Assembly (NCBI RefSeq): GCF_954871325.1 | Contig: NC_088778.1 | Location: forward strand, 22,863,120 to 22,927,119 | From: Gordionus sp. m RMFG-2023 | Lineage: Eukaryota > Nematomorpha > Gordioida > Chordodea > Parachordodidae | DNA: 64,000 nucleotides | Direction: 5' to 3' | Shown: one piece after another, positions 22,809 to 35,311 of the stretch | How the letters are laid out: each line of letters starts with the position of its first letter | Position numbering within the stretch: the stretch's first letter is position 1 | The notes under the pieces: generated by a model | What the model saw: only the letters and a program-made list of their open reading frames with translations | Told to the model about the DNA's origin: nothing | Database searches by the model: none | Translations under genes and position numbers: made by a program

Positions 22809-24489
22809 ATGGCTTTTCATATTTATTTGATTATCAGTAATATTCCATTTTGATGTGTCATTTATAATACTATATTTAAATAATTTATATATTAGATTTA
22901 ATTTTTCCCATGCATTATAATTTATAAGCTTAATTTAAAATGTTGTAAAATGGCAATATATTTAAAATTATGACTGACACTTATCAATTAAATGTGATTG
23001 ATAATAATCTTTAAAACAATTCGAATATAATTTAAATTTTTGCAATATACTAGTAATAGCTTGTACATTATTTTGTAAGCATAAAAGAGGCTCGAACCGG
23101 TTCAGAGGCATTTCGGTTCAGGTTCGGTTTGGATCCCTGATAATAAACCAAAAAAATTTCTCTAACCTTTATTATTATAAAACAGTATATAGTGAATACA
23201 AATTATTAAAATTATATATTATTTATGTAACTCTTTTCAAATCAGTTGCTCTACTATGCTAAAATTTCGTTATTCCTGCCCTGATATTTAAAAGTGTTAC
23301 ATCTACCTTTGCCTTAATACTTGCGTGGCTATATTTTGGGCATTGAATTAATAAGATTCTGGCATATATTTTGAGACCGATTTTCATGTAAACTATGATT
23401 TATTCTTCAAAGAATCCTTTGCGCCACATCGTTGCTTTCTAAACTATCGTTTTAGTAAATCTCATATGTTTTCAATAGATATGAGCTGGAGAATCTTAAC
23501 AGGTTAATATTATTCTTCTTGCTTAGATTTAGCAGTAAGAAACGGGGCTTTATCTTTCTGGAGGGTACTTTGTTTAGATATTAGAGGTCTTATCTCTATC
23601 CATTTGAATGAAATAAAACTAAAAAGCTATAAAAAATTTAAAAAATAAGCAGTCGATAGTTAATTTTTTAAAATAGGATATTTAAAATAATAAGAACGAA
23701 TTAAATCCGCATCTATTATATCAGTACACGAAGTACTGTTACGAATTATTTTCAATAAACAAAATAAACAACACAAATAATTATAGAGTAAATGAATTTT
23801 TAAACTAAATTATACCATTTATTCAAATTCTTATAGTATTTATAAGCAATATTAGCTAAAAAAAATTATTTTATTGGCCAAAATGAATTTAAATTAGCTT
23901 TAGTAACTCTTCCATATCTTATTCACAAGGATTAATAGCTTACTCTTTCATATGAAAACTGTTTGAGAATTATTAATTTGACAATGAAACGTTATATATT
24001 GCTCTAATGTAATAAAGATAAAATAACAAATATTTATGCTTGACATTTTGCATATATAATAATCAGATGGGGATATAGGGACCAATCCCCCAAGAATAAT
24101 GATAAATCCTGGCTACGCCACTAAAAGTAGTAAAATTTTTAAAATTTGGACCGATTAAATTTTAAACTTGAACCTGGCATAAGATTAATATAATCCAAGC
24201 TTAAATAAAAAATATTTTTTAATCATAATTTTAATCAGCTGAAAATCATGTAAACATCTGCTCATATTTTCCATTTCCCTTTGAAATTATTAACAATATA
24301 GTCAAAATTATTTAAAATAACTATATTTTAGTGGGCTGGGCCTAAAAGGATAAGAAAAGGTAGGTTTTAAAACATCCTGGGAGTTTGAAATTGGAAATAT
24401 TTTAAAATCCAGGCTGGACCTAAAATTTTGATAAGGTGTCCGACATTGATTATAAGGGTTAAGATATTGGCAACGGTCGTTGATCCCTT

Positions 24490-24650
24490 AAAAGTAATAG
24501 CTTTCAAATACCAATTTTCTTATTCGTTGATATAGGAAAAAATCCCCTCCCAACTAAAATTGGACTCGTTCCATCTTAGATATAGTGTTTTGGGACGCGT
24601 ATTGTCCTGCAGAAAGAAAGCCGGGACTGATATTTGACCTTTTAAAACCA
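24490..24650 (-). pseudogene. Possible Tc1/mariner transposase fragment
   Basis: On the minus strand one frame reads LQDNTRPKTLYL followed by WEGIFSYINE, resembling the mariner block around the second catalytic Asp (LxDNARPHTA...). Only this short block was seen, without ends, so the call is weak. Confidence 0.28.
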
Positions 24651-27600
24651 CAGTTATATAATTAATTTGATTATAAATATTTCATTTTATTCACTCACTG
24701 TTTAATTTTTATTTGAGTTTCAAATTGATTTTACGTTCTTAAAAAAATTACAATATAATTTTAAAAAGTCATATTATAAGATTAACAATGTAAATTAACA
24801 ATAAAATTGTCTTCACACCTCTAAGTTAATTTCTAATTAGGAATGTTTACTTGAGACATTTGAATCGCCATTAATTGATTTCTTGTGATACTAAATATAT
24901 TTAAAATATAAAAAAATAGAATATAAACTTAATTTAACAGTTACAAAATATAAGATGTTTGTTTAAAAAAAATGAAATATTGCATTTAAATTTAGGGGCT
25001 ATTAGAAGGGGGGTTGGGGGGGGGGGGTTGGTAATTCGTATGAATACTCTTAATATATAATTAGTACATTTTATATTTTAATCATCGGAGAGAGGTACGT
25101 GAAGGAGAGGAATCTAGCTAGAGTGGTCTCTGGGGACATAAGCCTAAGCCTGCTTCCCTAAGTTACCACGCAGGAAAAAATGACTCCAGTGCATTGACTA
25201 GGTAGGATAAATATCTACCTCAAATTTAATGTTTTAAGAAGAATTTATTTTTATGTTTTCATATATTTGTCAGATATCTTAAAATTTAATCCAATATTAA
25301 CAAAGTTATAAGACTGGGTTCAAGCTCATATTTAAAAAATTCTGGGCTGACTAAGAATTATTAAAAATTCAATGATATCTCAAAAAGTATATACCACTCA
25401 TCTCAACAAATATAATTTAATTTTGCATAAATAAAGGAAATTGGGGATTTTATGAGCCTGAGATTCCTGCGAGCCCTGAGGTTTTCTTAAAGAGTATACT
25501 AAACTTAATGTTTAATTTTTCTTCTTACAAAATAATATATTTTATATATATATATGCAGCTATAAATTTTTTTTAAATATTGGATCACATCAAAAATTTA
25601 TAATGGTAACCGCTATAGAAGTTTTTTTTTAAATAAAGAAAATATTATATGAATAAATATTATTTTATAGGAATAAAAAAGTCAAAACTATCTTTAAGTA
25701 AATTCATATTGTAATATGACCAGAAATTAAAAAATTTTTATGCAAAAGGAATCTAATTTTTAGTTTTTACACTATATAGGCACAACATTTCCCGAATTGT
25801 AAAAAATTAATATTGCTGAAAGTATAATAAACTTTATTTGCAATTTTTATGAGTGTAACAAAATGAGATGTGTTATCTATCTAAAATTAATAAATATTGT
25901 TTTAATTTTATTGGCGTGTTGCTTTTAGGACTCGTGTTATGGTTCCATCAATATTATTATTCTACTGGGGAAAATAAATTAGATCGAAAAAGAAAAATGG
26001 TTTATTGTTGAGTTGTGAGATTTGTATAATTCCACGAACTCAACCATGTGTTATATTTAATTTGAGCACGCCTAGAACATTATCTACTTAAGATAAACGT
26101 TTCTTTGAGATCAAGTCTAAAATGAAAATATACATGCATAAGATGATAATAGGATAAAAATCCCGAGAGTGTTAGCCCAGGTATAAACAAGTTCAAAATA
26201 ATAGAATTTTTGCAAACAACAAAAATGTGGGGGTTTAAATCACGTGATTGCCGTCATTTTTTTAGCTTTTTTCGTTGATTTTCTTTTATTAAAATGTTAT
26301 GATGTGAAAGATATTTCGTTCATATTCACCATATATAAAATTTACAGAAGATCTTAAATATATTATAATATTTGTCACTCCATATTTTTATTTTCAAATG
26401 AACATAGATATTTGATTCTATTTGAAGGTCGGCTATAGTCGATCTCTTAATAAATACGGAATCTCAATTAGTAAAACAAAATTTATCTTTCATTATAAGT
26501 ATTTTCTATAAAAAAAACGGAAAGCGCTATCATCTAACTTATTTCTTATAGTTTTATCACCCTTATTGTAATCTTAACAACCGTGGTGGCACCACTCTAA
26601 GCCTGGGCCCCATTAAGGTGAAAGAATTAAATTATTTGTATGTGATCCAGATTTTTATGACTAAATACTACAGTAATAAATTTATGGGGATCAGTATCTC
26701 TCAGTTTAATCATTTATTGATGGCAATTTTAAATTTATTTAACCGGAATTTAATTGGGCACTACCTTATGTATTTCAAACAATTTAGTAAAATTTTTTAT
26801 TTTTATTAATATGAAAAATCTAAAGAAAGGTTTTCAGGAAAACTAACAGAATAGGCACTCTTTTTTTTAATAATAAATCCTTATCACATTTCAGAAATCA
26901 CTTTAATTTCGTTTTTCAGGTCACGAAATTAAATAAATTGTTAGTAGTAATAAAAATAATAAATAAAATGACGTATTTTTTTTGTATTTATTGAATCATA
27001 ATTAGAGATTGGAACGGGCCGTGAAATGTCCCATTACTAATCCGGTCACTGAGGGTTACGTCAGATATATTTTATATTTCAAACGTAATTGATGACGAGT
27101 TTTTCCAAAAAATGACTGGACATGATAGGGCGCGAATAGAAATCATTCGTGGTAAACGGAAAATTTTTAGAAAAAAGTAGTATATTTGAAAACGAAAATT
27201 TCTTTACCCATTGAATTTTATGACACCATTTCTTTCCTTAAAATAAAGTTAATTTCTATTTTAAAATACAAGAAATTTATGAAAAAAAATTGATTAACAA
27301 AATTTCATAAAATAGTTCGAACATGTTTTTATTTTTAGAAAAGCTTATTTCATTATTTTCACGAAAGTTTTTGAATTTTGCCAATTTTAAATCTTTTCCT
27401 CAGAAAATTAGGTATCAACCCCTGTCATTTGGCCTGCAGTGAACGTTTACTTTACCACCAATAATCGGTTACATTTTGATTTATAAGTGTGACGTAAATT
27501 TTTAGTTATGAAAAAAAAATATATATGAAATTTTTTTGCTATATTTATGTAGAATTAGAAAAATAAAGAAAGGCAGAAATTATAATATTTTATGAATGAC

Positions 27601-28312
27601 AATTTTAGGTGAAATGGAATAAAGTCAAAAAAGTGTAATAATATTAATGATCATTTTAAAAATTTAGAAAAAAAAGTTTTAATTTTAAAATAGTCCGAAT
27701 AAAAAATTAGACCCAAGCCCACCTAAAATTGTATTATTCCAGAAATCCTGGAATAATATTAATTAAAATATTTTGCATAATAGCTGCTTTATTCTATGAG
27801 GAAATTTTAAAAAAGTACCCGAGGTCTAAACAGGATGCACCCCAAAAGTAATAGATAGATAGATATATTAAAACTGATGCCTCATAAAAATTTGTAAAAA
27901 TCACAACCTATTCCATATGCCCTATGCTCTTAAAGAGAAAGTATAAAAGATTTCATGAAGGGGGAAGAAAAATGGCATAATTCAAAAATTCCAATAGAGT
28001 ATATAGAAATCTTATATCTTTCGCATAGTAAATAGCAATGGCATAGTAAGATTATATATTGCGTAGATTAAAAAATCACTTTTTATCAACAAATTACAAG
28101 AAATTTATCCTTTTTTAGTATTAAAGATTTACTTTGATCAAGGACTGGTCAATACTTTACTATAAATTTAGGAGATACTATTATTTACAGTTACAAAAAA
28201 AACGAGTAAATTTTTAACTGCACTCATCTGTGTCCTTATATATTTTTTAAATGGAGTATCAAAGCAGGGCAAAATGGGGCATGGATGCGAATCCTTCTTA
28301 CTAGAGACTAAT

Positions 28313-28468
28313 TTTTTCCAAGCCTGACCGGAAAATTATTCCCAAAAATATTTCTAAACCGTATCCAACCCGACTTAGCTTATAAGATAATTTCCTAACC
28401 CAACCCGAAATAAAACTAATTAAAATAACCGGACCCAACCTAAGTAGGTTGATTGCCGAGCTTTAGTC
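28313..28468. mobile_element. Possible small hAT-type MITE
   Basis: TAGAGACTAA at the left and TTAGTCACTA at the right are inverted with one mismatch, about 155 bp apart, around ACCCGACTTAG/CCTAAGTAGG words. No target duplication could be seen. Confidence 0.35.
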
Positions 28469-29225
28469 ACTACCCCCATAAAAATGACGACAAAATTTAT
28501 ACCGAAGATGCATAAGCATCACCAGTCCATCCCTAAATAAAGAGGATAATTTATTATTCAAATATCAATTTTTTAATATAGAAAGAAATTAAGAAAAAGG
28601 TCGCCATAAAAATTTGTGCACCATGGCCACAAAATGTCTAGGCATAGATCTAATCATATGTAAGCATGGACCCGAGTCGTTATGTATAAAGGATCTGCAT
28701 CGGTTATTGTTCAGTTTAAAATTATAAAGATTCGATTCGGTTAAGGTCTTAAAAAAATTATAAAGGTTTTTTCAAGTTTTATATTATTTATTTATTAAAA
28801 AAATTTTTAATAAAATAATTGTAACAAAATATTAGATTAGCCAAAAATTACCATTTTAAAATTAATAAAAACTTTCCATAAAAAAGTAATGTGTGAGTTA
28901 TCAAAATATTATGGTCTTATAAAACAAAACGATTTTAAACGGTTCAGAACAAAAATAAAGATTGAGTTACCTCCGTTTAACGATTGGGCATAAAGATTCG
29001 GCTACGGTTCAAAAAATTATAAAGTCTTTCCACTAAAAAAACGGTTTATTATCTCGGGGTTCTTCTGTGTAGCAATATTTTTTATTAATTGCATTTTTGC
29101 CATTCAACAAATGACTTTATAAGTGAGTAGTGGTATCTCTACTTCTTATCTTTCATTTTATTTTAAAAGTCATTCTTTGATTTTTAAGCAGGTTCAAAAA
29201 AACGTTTTCCTGAAAGAGAAAATTT

Positions 29226-29480
29226 TTAAATGTACTTATCCCCGACCTTCCTATGCTTGAAAGACATGAGAGAAATAAAATATTTAAAAAAACCTTGAAG
29301 GTATTTAGAATATGCCATGTCAATATCTTGATCACAGCATTTGAGTAAAGCTTTAACTATGCTTCGAAAGGAATCAGGCGATATAGGTCCTATCATTTCG
29401 ATCAATTTCTCGTCTTCGTTCGTTGATTTAATAACATTACCATTTTTGTTATTATTGCTTAACAAATTTTCAATTTTGTT
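29226..29480 (-). CDS. DMRT probable exon 2 (DMA-like segment)
   Basis: The acceptor TCAATCAG lies just before 29480 and gives phase 0. The peptide has a charged linker ([13 protein letters not shown]), then the [20 protein letters not shown] helix pair, with Leu and Cys spacing like DMA domains (VLE-x3-L-x-x-C-x-x-D). The exon may end at a donor after YLQ (CAAG|GTTTTT, near 29291) rather than at the stop. Confidence 0.5.
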   Translation of the reverse strand, partial: NKIENLLSNNNKNGNVIKSTNEDEKLIEMIGPISPDSFRSIVKALLKCCDQDIDMAYSKYLQGFFKYFISLMSFKHRKVGDKYI

Positions 29481-31716
29481 CTGATTGACATAATAATTTT
29501 CATAGTTATTTTCTATGTTATTTTTGATAAATTAATATATACTTATACTAGATCGAAAAGTATTGAAATAGATTTGCACGATTAATTTACTACAATGAAA
29601 TAAAATGTCTAATCTGCCAAAAAATATATAATAAAACAATTTTTTTTTTGAAAAAGCATCCATTTTTAAAGCTGTAAAATAAATGTCAAATCATTTTTTG
29701 TTTCTTCATGAAGTGTGTTACTTTTTCAATTTTAAAGCTTCTTTTGAGGGCATTTTTTTTTAAATTTAAAAGTCGGATATTTCCTGAAATGTATTTCAGC
29801 ATGTTTAGAATACCTAACTTATGAATTATAGATAATTTGCTGTTAACCTTTAGGCCATTTATAATTTATATAAAAAATAAATTATATTAATTCCAAAAGT
29901 TCATGGCGAAATTGGTTGAAATTTATATGGTATGTATTCCAAATATGAGACTAATCAAATTTTTGCGCTCTGATTTAAAGTTGAAAAATTAACACATTGC
30001 CGGAAAAAACACTGACGATAACATATATAATGTCAATTAAGAATCGAAAACCCCAACCTGTTTGTCAAAATTTTATTAAAGGGTTTACCGATAGGCCTAA
30101 CTTTGACAAAAGAGAAAAAATCACAAATTTTTATTTCTCCATGAATATTTTGTTTTAAACTTAATTATTACCCCGTTGGTAAAAAAGTTTATAACTTATT
30201 TTTCTAGCAAAATTATTTTAATTAAAGTTTAATTAGTAGGCTTCAATTGATGAGTGCGGACTACATTTTATTTTTGACGGTAAATATTTATTGAGAGGTT
30301 ATTTATTTTAATAGGCAATTAGAATTAAAACATTATTTTTGGGAGGGGAAGTTCTTGGCTGCGGGGATGTTTAATATTAAACACCTTAAATATATTTGTA
30401 CCTTTTATTTCTGATGTATTTTGCCCATAGCTCTTACGTGGAATAAAACTAGATATTGGCAAAGATAGGTTCATAGATTTGCATGCTTTGTCCTTGCTTT
30501 CAACTATAATCGTTTTATTACGGGTTCCTATTGTTCTATCCCTTAGCGCAATCGCATTATATTCGTCGTTCTCATCTATGATTTTGTCATCTTTTGCAAG
30601 AATCGGTGAAGATAGAATCAGCGAATTACTGTCCTCCTCATTATGAGTAAATATCAAATTAGCTTGAGAACGACTGTGAAATAATTTATTGTCATTTTTA
30701 CTGCATCGAACAATATTTTCGGTAGGATTGTCATTACTTAAACTCAAATATTTCGGGAAATCTAATTGTGTAATAAAATGTCTGTCATATTTTTTATATG
30801 ATATATCGTACTCATTTATGCGATCAGTCAGAGCCAAACCAACATTAAAATTATTAGAATATAATTCATTGTTATCGTCTAGTTTATTATTTATTCCCTG
30901 TTGCATTGATGGCAAAAACGCAAGCGAACTTTCATCACCGTCAATATGATTGATGTTACAAAATGACTCGCATTTCTCATCCCTTTTCCTCGACTCTTCC
31001 AATTGCTGTTGCCTCCTGTGAGCCACTTGAGCGGCCATTACCCTCTGTCGTTCAGCCACCAACAAACAATTGTTACACTCGCAGTCCTTCCATTTGCAAT
31101 ACCTTTTGTGACCTTTTAGCAAGGAAATTTGGCCGTGATTTCTGCATCTCGCGCATTTAGGGGCTCTTACTTTCTTTTGCGGAGAGTAATCTTTAACATT
31201 TCCGATAGAAATGTTATCGACGTAGCACTTATTATATTTGTTAGTTTTAGAGGTTAGTTTCCGGGTAATAGTTTCATCTTTTGTCGGGTAAAATAAAAAA
31301 TTTGAAGATTTTATAGTATTAATAAAATTATTTTCTTCTTTCATTTCGGGCACGTTTTGATAATTGTACACGGGAAAATAATTTCTGCTAAAACTTTGAT
31401 AATCTAAATAATATTTTTTCCAAAAGTTTCTCAGGTAGGTATCGTTGGGGCTCAAGCCGCTATAACGACTACTGATGTTATTGTATTTTGAGTAAGGGAA
31501 ATATTGGAAATTTTTTTTGTTATCGTGAATTGGAGAAGTCCTCTTTGCACTATTTAACGGGTGTTGCTCATATAATTTTTTACACTGTTCTTTGGTTATT
31601 CGAGCTAAATGTATCGGTAAATTAATGTCGCCTTCATTGTTATTTATTGTCTTTTTAATCAATTTATCTCCCCCTATTTCATAATTAAAGTCATATTTTC
31701 TTGCCTCAGCCATCAT
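29226..31716 (-). CDS. DMRT-family (DM-domain) transcription factor gene
   Basis: Exon 1 (31716-30385) joins at phase 0 to an exon at 29480-29226. DM proteins bind DNA in the minor groove and control sexual development or neurogenesis (family knowledge). The DM domain is at residues 184-240 (starts [12 protein letters not shown]), with all zinc ligands present: Cys188, Cys191, His194, His203, Cys207, Cys212, Cys214 and Cys217, followed by the recognition helix [17 protein letters not shown]. It is preceded by an unusually long N-terminal region of about 183 residues with no known domain. The second exon carries [19 protein letters not shown], which fits the DMA (CUE-like) helix pattern loosely; if right this is a DMRTA/DMRT93B-like protein. 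Exon 1 and the DM domain are certain; the splice and the 3' end are not. If unspliced, exon 1 runs to a stop at 30325. Confidence 0.82.
30385..31716 (-). CDS. DMRT exon 1 (DM domain)
   Basis: ATG at 31716 begins [10 protein letters not shown]. The exon contains the whole DM domain and a Ser/Asn-rich C-terminal part. The likely donor is AAG|GTGTTT at 30385/30384, phase 0; without splicing the frame ends PLPKIMF-stop at 30325. Two other donors nearby (for example AAAG|GTACAA) give a different phase. Confidence 0.85.
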
Positions 31717-33426
31717 AGAGTTTTTAACATGGTCTTATAAAACGATATTTTAATGGCGCAATAAAAAATAATATATATTAGAAAGTGTTAAATTTTCCAC
31801 CAGAAATTTCTATAAAAATTGTGTTTTGATAATTAACACATTTATATATTTCATAAAAAATATATGATATAATAGCTAACTAATAGATAAGATATGGAAA
31901 TAATTTTAAAAATTTTTTTATGATAAATTGTTATTTTTTCATAATAGTAAAAATTATTTATAATAATGGAATTTAGTCATTGTTTTTGAAATTAACTTCT
32001 ATCGCAATTCTTTCTTTCTTTCATTTTTCTTAAATTTTTATTTTTATGGATTAGCTATTAAGTATTTAATAAATTTAATAATTATTAAATATCAATTTTT
32101 TTTTATTATGGAAATGAACCATAAAAATCTTATTTTTATAAATGAAATATATTTTCTAACTTTTAAAATTTTTTTTAATGGTCTTTAAGTCTATTATTAT
32201 ATTAAAACAAAAATCACAATTTTGAATTTCTTATCAAATGTTTTATTTATTTAAAATCTGAGATATCATAATCGAAATCAATGTTATATGCCATGTTACC
32301 AAAAAAGAATTTTGTTATAAATGGTTTTAATTGATTATGTTATGGATAGAAAAGAAAAAAAATTCTCATAATTTACCTTGAATGTATAATTAACAAAAAT
32401 TAATCTACTATGTTTTTTTATGATAGATCAAACAATGATAAATACTTTTTTTATAATAATTTAAATTAAATTTTAAAATACTCACCCCCTCCAAAAATTA
32501 AAATGTTCCTTCAAATGCTACCATATAAATTTTAATTTTTAAATGATATTATTTATTATAAACTAATTTAAAAATAAAAAATTATATGTACTTAATTTTA
32601 TCTTTTTTTAAAAAAAATACAAATAATCAAATCATTCCATTAATCATTATTTTTTTAAATTGTAATTTTTATTCTTCTGGTTCTTAATATTAGTTTTTCT
32701 ATTTTTATGGTGAAATCCAAATGTGCAACATAATAAACTAACATGCAGGTTTATTCTTTGGTCATTCACTACCGGAGGAAATAAAATTGGAGTCCTGTAA
32801 ATCTACCCGAAATCGGGTGAGGATTATTTTTATTTAAATCGAGTTGGACTCGGGTTTATGAAATTATTTAAAATAAAACAAATGTTTAATTAATTACTGA
32901 AAATAGCAAAAAGTAATCAAAAATGAGTTTTTAGGAATAATTTCATAATCTAGAGGAGATCGGAGATATATTGCGGGTAAAAAGGATAATAAAACAATTT
33001 ATTAAATCTTTTTATTTCTTCATTCCTGTCTTTATTATCTTAATATTATAATTACACCATGATTTCCCATCTTAACTTGACAATTGACCCGACCATATAT
33101 ATCGTTTTTTTTAAAAAATAATTCTATAATCTGAATTCGTTTGCAAAATAGGATTATTATCTCTAGTTAACACCACCCGACTTCTAAAAGCATAGGATAC
33201 ATGATAGCCTTAACATTATATTTATATCCTTTGTTGACGATTATCTTGATATACCAATAAATATCAAAAATATAATATATAAAAACGTTTTTTTTAAATC
33301 TGTCAATCACTTCGAAACTATTTTTGCATTTCAATTTTTAGTATATATAAAAATGCCAAGATTATTTAATATTTAACTCTAGATTTCAAACATTTTAAAT
33401 AATTTATTTTTATTTTTATTTGAAAG
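31717..33426. other. Upstream region of DMRT, nothing else recognised
   Basis: The presumed DMRT promoter and 5' leader lie here. CGGGT/ACCCG words at 32800-32860 may be part of a degraded hAT MITE. I looked for the upstream bestrophin exon (RWWNQ motif) and did not find it. Confidence 0.35.
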
Positions 33427-33595
33427 ATCGATGATAATGGTGAACTCCTTGATACAGGGTAAAGATGAGAAAACTAGACTAATCCGAAGAACCCTTACGA
33501 GGTACCTTAATTTGACGTCCGTTTTAATTTTCCGCTTCATTAACGCGCCTGTTAAGAGGCGGTTTCCTGATATGGAAAGCGTTGTTGAGGCCGGA
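33427..33595 (+). pseudogene. Isolated bestrophin exon
   Basis: Read from 33428 this gives SMIMVNSLIQ, then GKDEKTRLIRRTLTRYLNL, then NAPVKRRFPDMESVVEAG. It matches the bestrophin chloride-channel family segment DRLM...GKDEQGRLLRRTLIRYANL...KRFP...LVQAG with conserved order, spacing and exon borders. The acceptor (TTTGAAAG) is in place, but a GT is not present where the exon should end: GGA is followed by TAA. No neighbouring bestrophin exon (RWWNQ, NPFGEDDDDFE) was found. It is a broken or displaced exon, or part of a gene with very long introns and a non-GT donor. Confidence 0.75.
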
Positions 33596-34015
33596 TAAAA
33601 GCCCTTCAATATTTAAACTTGGAGATTATCATTTATTTTTTAAACCTAAATATATTTTATTTAAATATATCTATATATATTTTTTACAAAATTACAAGAA
33701 AAATTATAAGCATCAAATTTCTTTTTGCATTTTTTTTGTCAAAGAAAGATATATGACATACACCAATTATATAAAATGGCGTAAGCATGGGGGAAGGGGG
33801 AGGGGATTTAAAGGTTTAACCCCTCTTCCCATGAAAAAAATGGGGAATTTTTTTAAGCATGTTAATTTTAATTTACTAAATTGATAATATAAATTCTTAA
33901 AATTTATAAAAAAATTATATTTATGTTTCATCTTTCAGTTTAATTATTTCAAATTTGGTCAAAAATTATATTTGTATACATATCATCTATCATAGGTTCA
34001 TTTAGTAATGGGAGC

Positions 34016-34406
34016 TAGTGATCTGCATAATTTTTCAAGCCCGGCCGGAAATTTTTTTAAAAAGGTTTAGCACGAAACCGAAATTTTTTCTAAAATATTT
34101 TACGGCGCGAATTTATTTAAATATAAAAATTAATTTTTAAATTACTCAAAATAAAAGTTATATGTTATATGGTGTCTAGTTTTTATAAATAAAATCAAAT
34201 ATTTTTATTTTACATAAAAAATTCATTTTTATTTTACATAAAAAATTCAGCATAAAATTGATAAATTTAGATATATTTTTTTAAAATTCCTAGGCCCAAC
34301 CCGCCCCGGCCCAATTTTTTCAAAAATATTATGCCCGACTCAACCCGAACCCAATTTATTTTAGAAAAATAGGCCCGGCACGGGTCGGGCCTTTTGAAGA
34401 TCTCTT
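34016..34406. mobile_element. hAT-type MITE, same family as 8186-8560, opposite orientation
   Basis: The left end is TAGTGATCTGCATAA and the right end ...GAAGATCTCTT. Flanks ATGGGAGC (34008-34015) and ATGGGAAC (34407-34414) form an 8-bp duplication with one mismatch. The A+T-rich core (TTACTCAAAATAAAAG and neighbours) is the reverse complement of the core of the copy at 8186-8560, and both have CCCGGCC / GGCCCGG clusters next to the ends. Confidence 0.8.
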
Positions 34407-35311
34407 ATGGGAACTCCTTATATTCAAAAAACCTTTTTTTAAAAAAAATATTTTTTTGCCTTGTGGAAAATACTTCTTAAATTTTTATAAGTCAAGGTGC
34501 CCAATGTCTGAGGACAGATTAAGCTGCGTCCAAATTTTCTATAGCTATTTAAGCTAATTCACTACCCCGGATCTAAGCGTCGATGAATAAAATGACGAAT
34601 AAAAGATCAACTATTCTAAAATATTTGACAGGTCGCCTAGATTGGGAATAGAGGTGGGCGCGGAAGGTGTGACTGGGCGTGACGGGCCTTCCCAAAATTT
34701 TCCCCGGGCGTGATCGGGCGTGAACATAAATTTCCCGTGAATCACGGAAATCTTAATTTTTAAAATTGTTTTTTATAAATATAAATTTGCAATTTTATAA
34801 TTATAAATTGCAATTTTATAATTAAATTTGCAATTTTATAATTACATTATATATTTTCTTATTTTATTAGTTCTTTTTTAAAAAAGAATAAAAACTAATA
34901 ATCTTCCGCATTTTATAAACAACATCCGGTATCATTTTGTTAGTTCTATTTTCTTTTTATGTTTTGGTGTTTTTTATCGCGAAACCTTATGCTAAATTTT
35001 GCTTAAACTTTTTACAGAAAAGTCAGTTATATTTTATTTGTAAAGATCTTCAATCTTTAAATGCAACAGAAAGTGAAGGATTTTACAAGCTAGGCCAAGA
35101 GATAATTGTTGGTGTTACATATGGATAACAAAATATAAAAGTTGTGAACCGGAAAACTCTCATGAATACTATAGGTCCAAAAATATACCATGAAATAAAA
35201 TTTAAGATTAAAAGCATGATCATTGTCCATAATCACTGATATTTAGACGGATGACTATAAAAATCTAAGTTTTTTAACCATTATAGGACATTTTATCATT
35301 AAGGATTTTAA

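Larger units (their letters stand above)
21540..23147 (+). mobile_element. Degraded hAT element C, carrying a MITE
   Basis: Plus-strand fragments follow hAT order: a VRCAAC-T block near 21640, LTEDWKEIITIVGILKPLK (about 21873-21930), a LAAIYLD piece near 22090, and a further block around 22240-22440. The right end near 23090-23147 is rich in GGTTCAGG / CCGGTTC words and ends GGATCCCTG. The left border is uncertain and may join element B. A MITE at 22586-22808 is inserted in it. Confidence 0.5.
23148..29225. other. 6-kb gene-poor region
   Basis: No host gene was supported. Minor items are a stretch at 23526-23647 (plus) reading DLAVRNGALSFWRVLCLDIR behind a TTCTTCTTGCTTAG acceptor-like site, a mariner-like remnant near 24490-24650, a G run at 25016-25027, a SINE-like G+C-richer block at 25085-25200 and MITE-like ends near 28313-28468. 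The last exon or 3' untranslated part of the DMRT gene may extend into the right end. Confidence 0.4.

Noticed and set aside
26581-26640. TGGTGG as the upstream bestrophin RWWNQ exon
   Set aside because: The surrounding frame does not match the family and stops soon after.
33379-33609. 76-residue minus-strand ORF
   Set aside because: It is the shadow of the plus-strand bestrophin exon.
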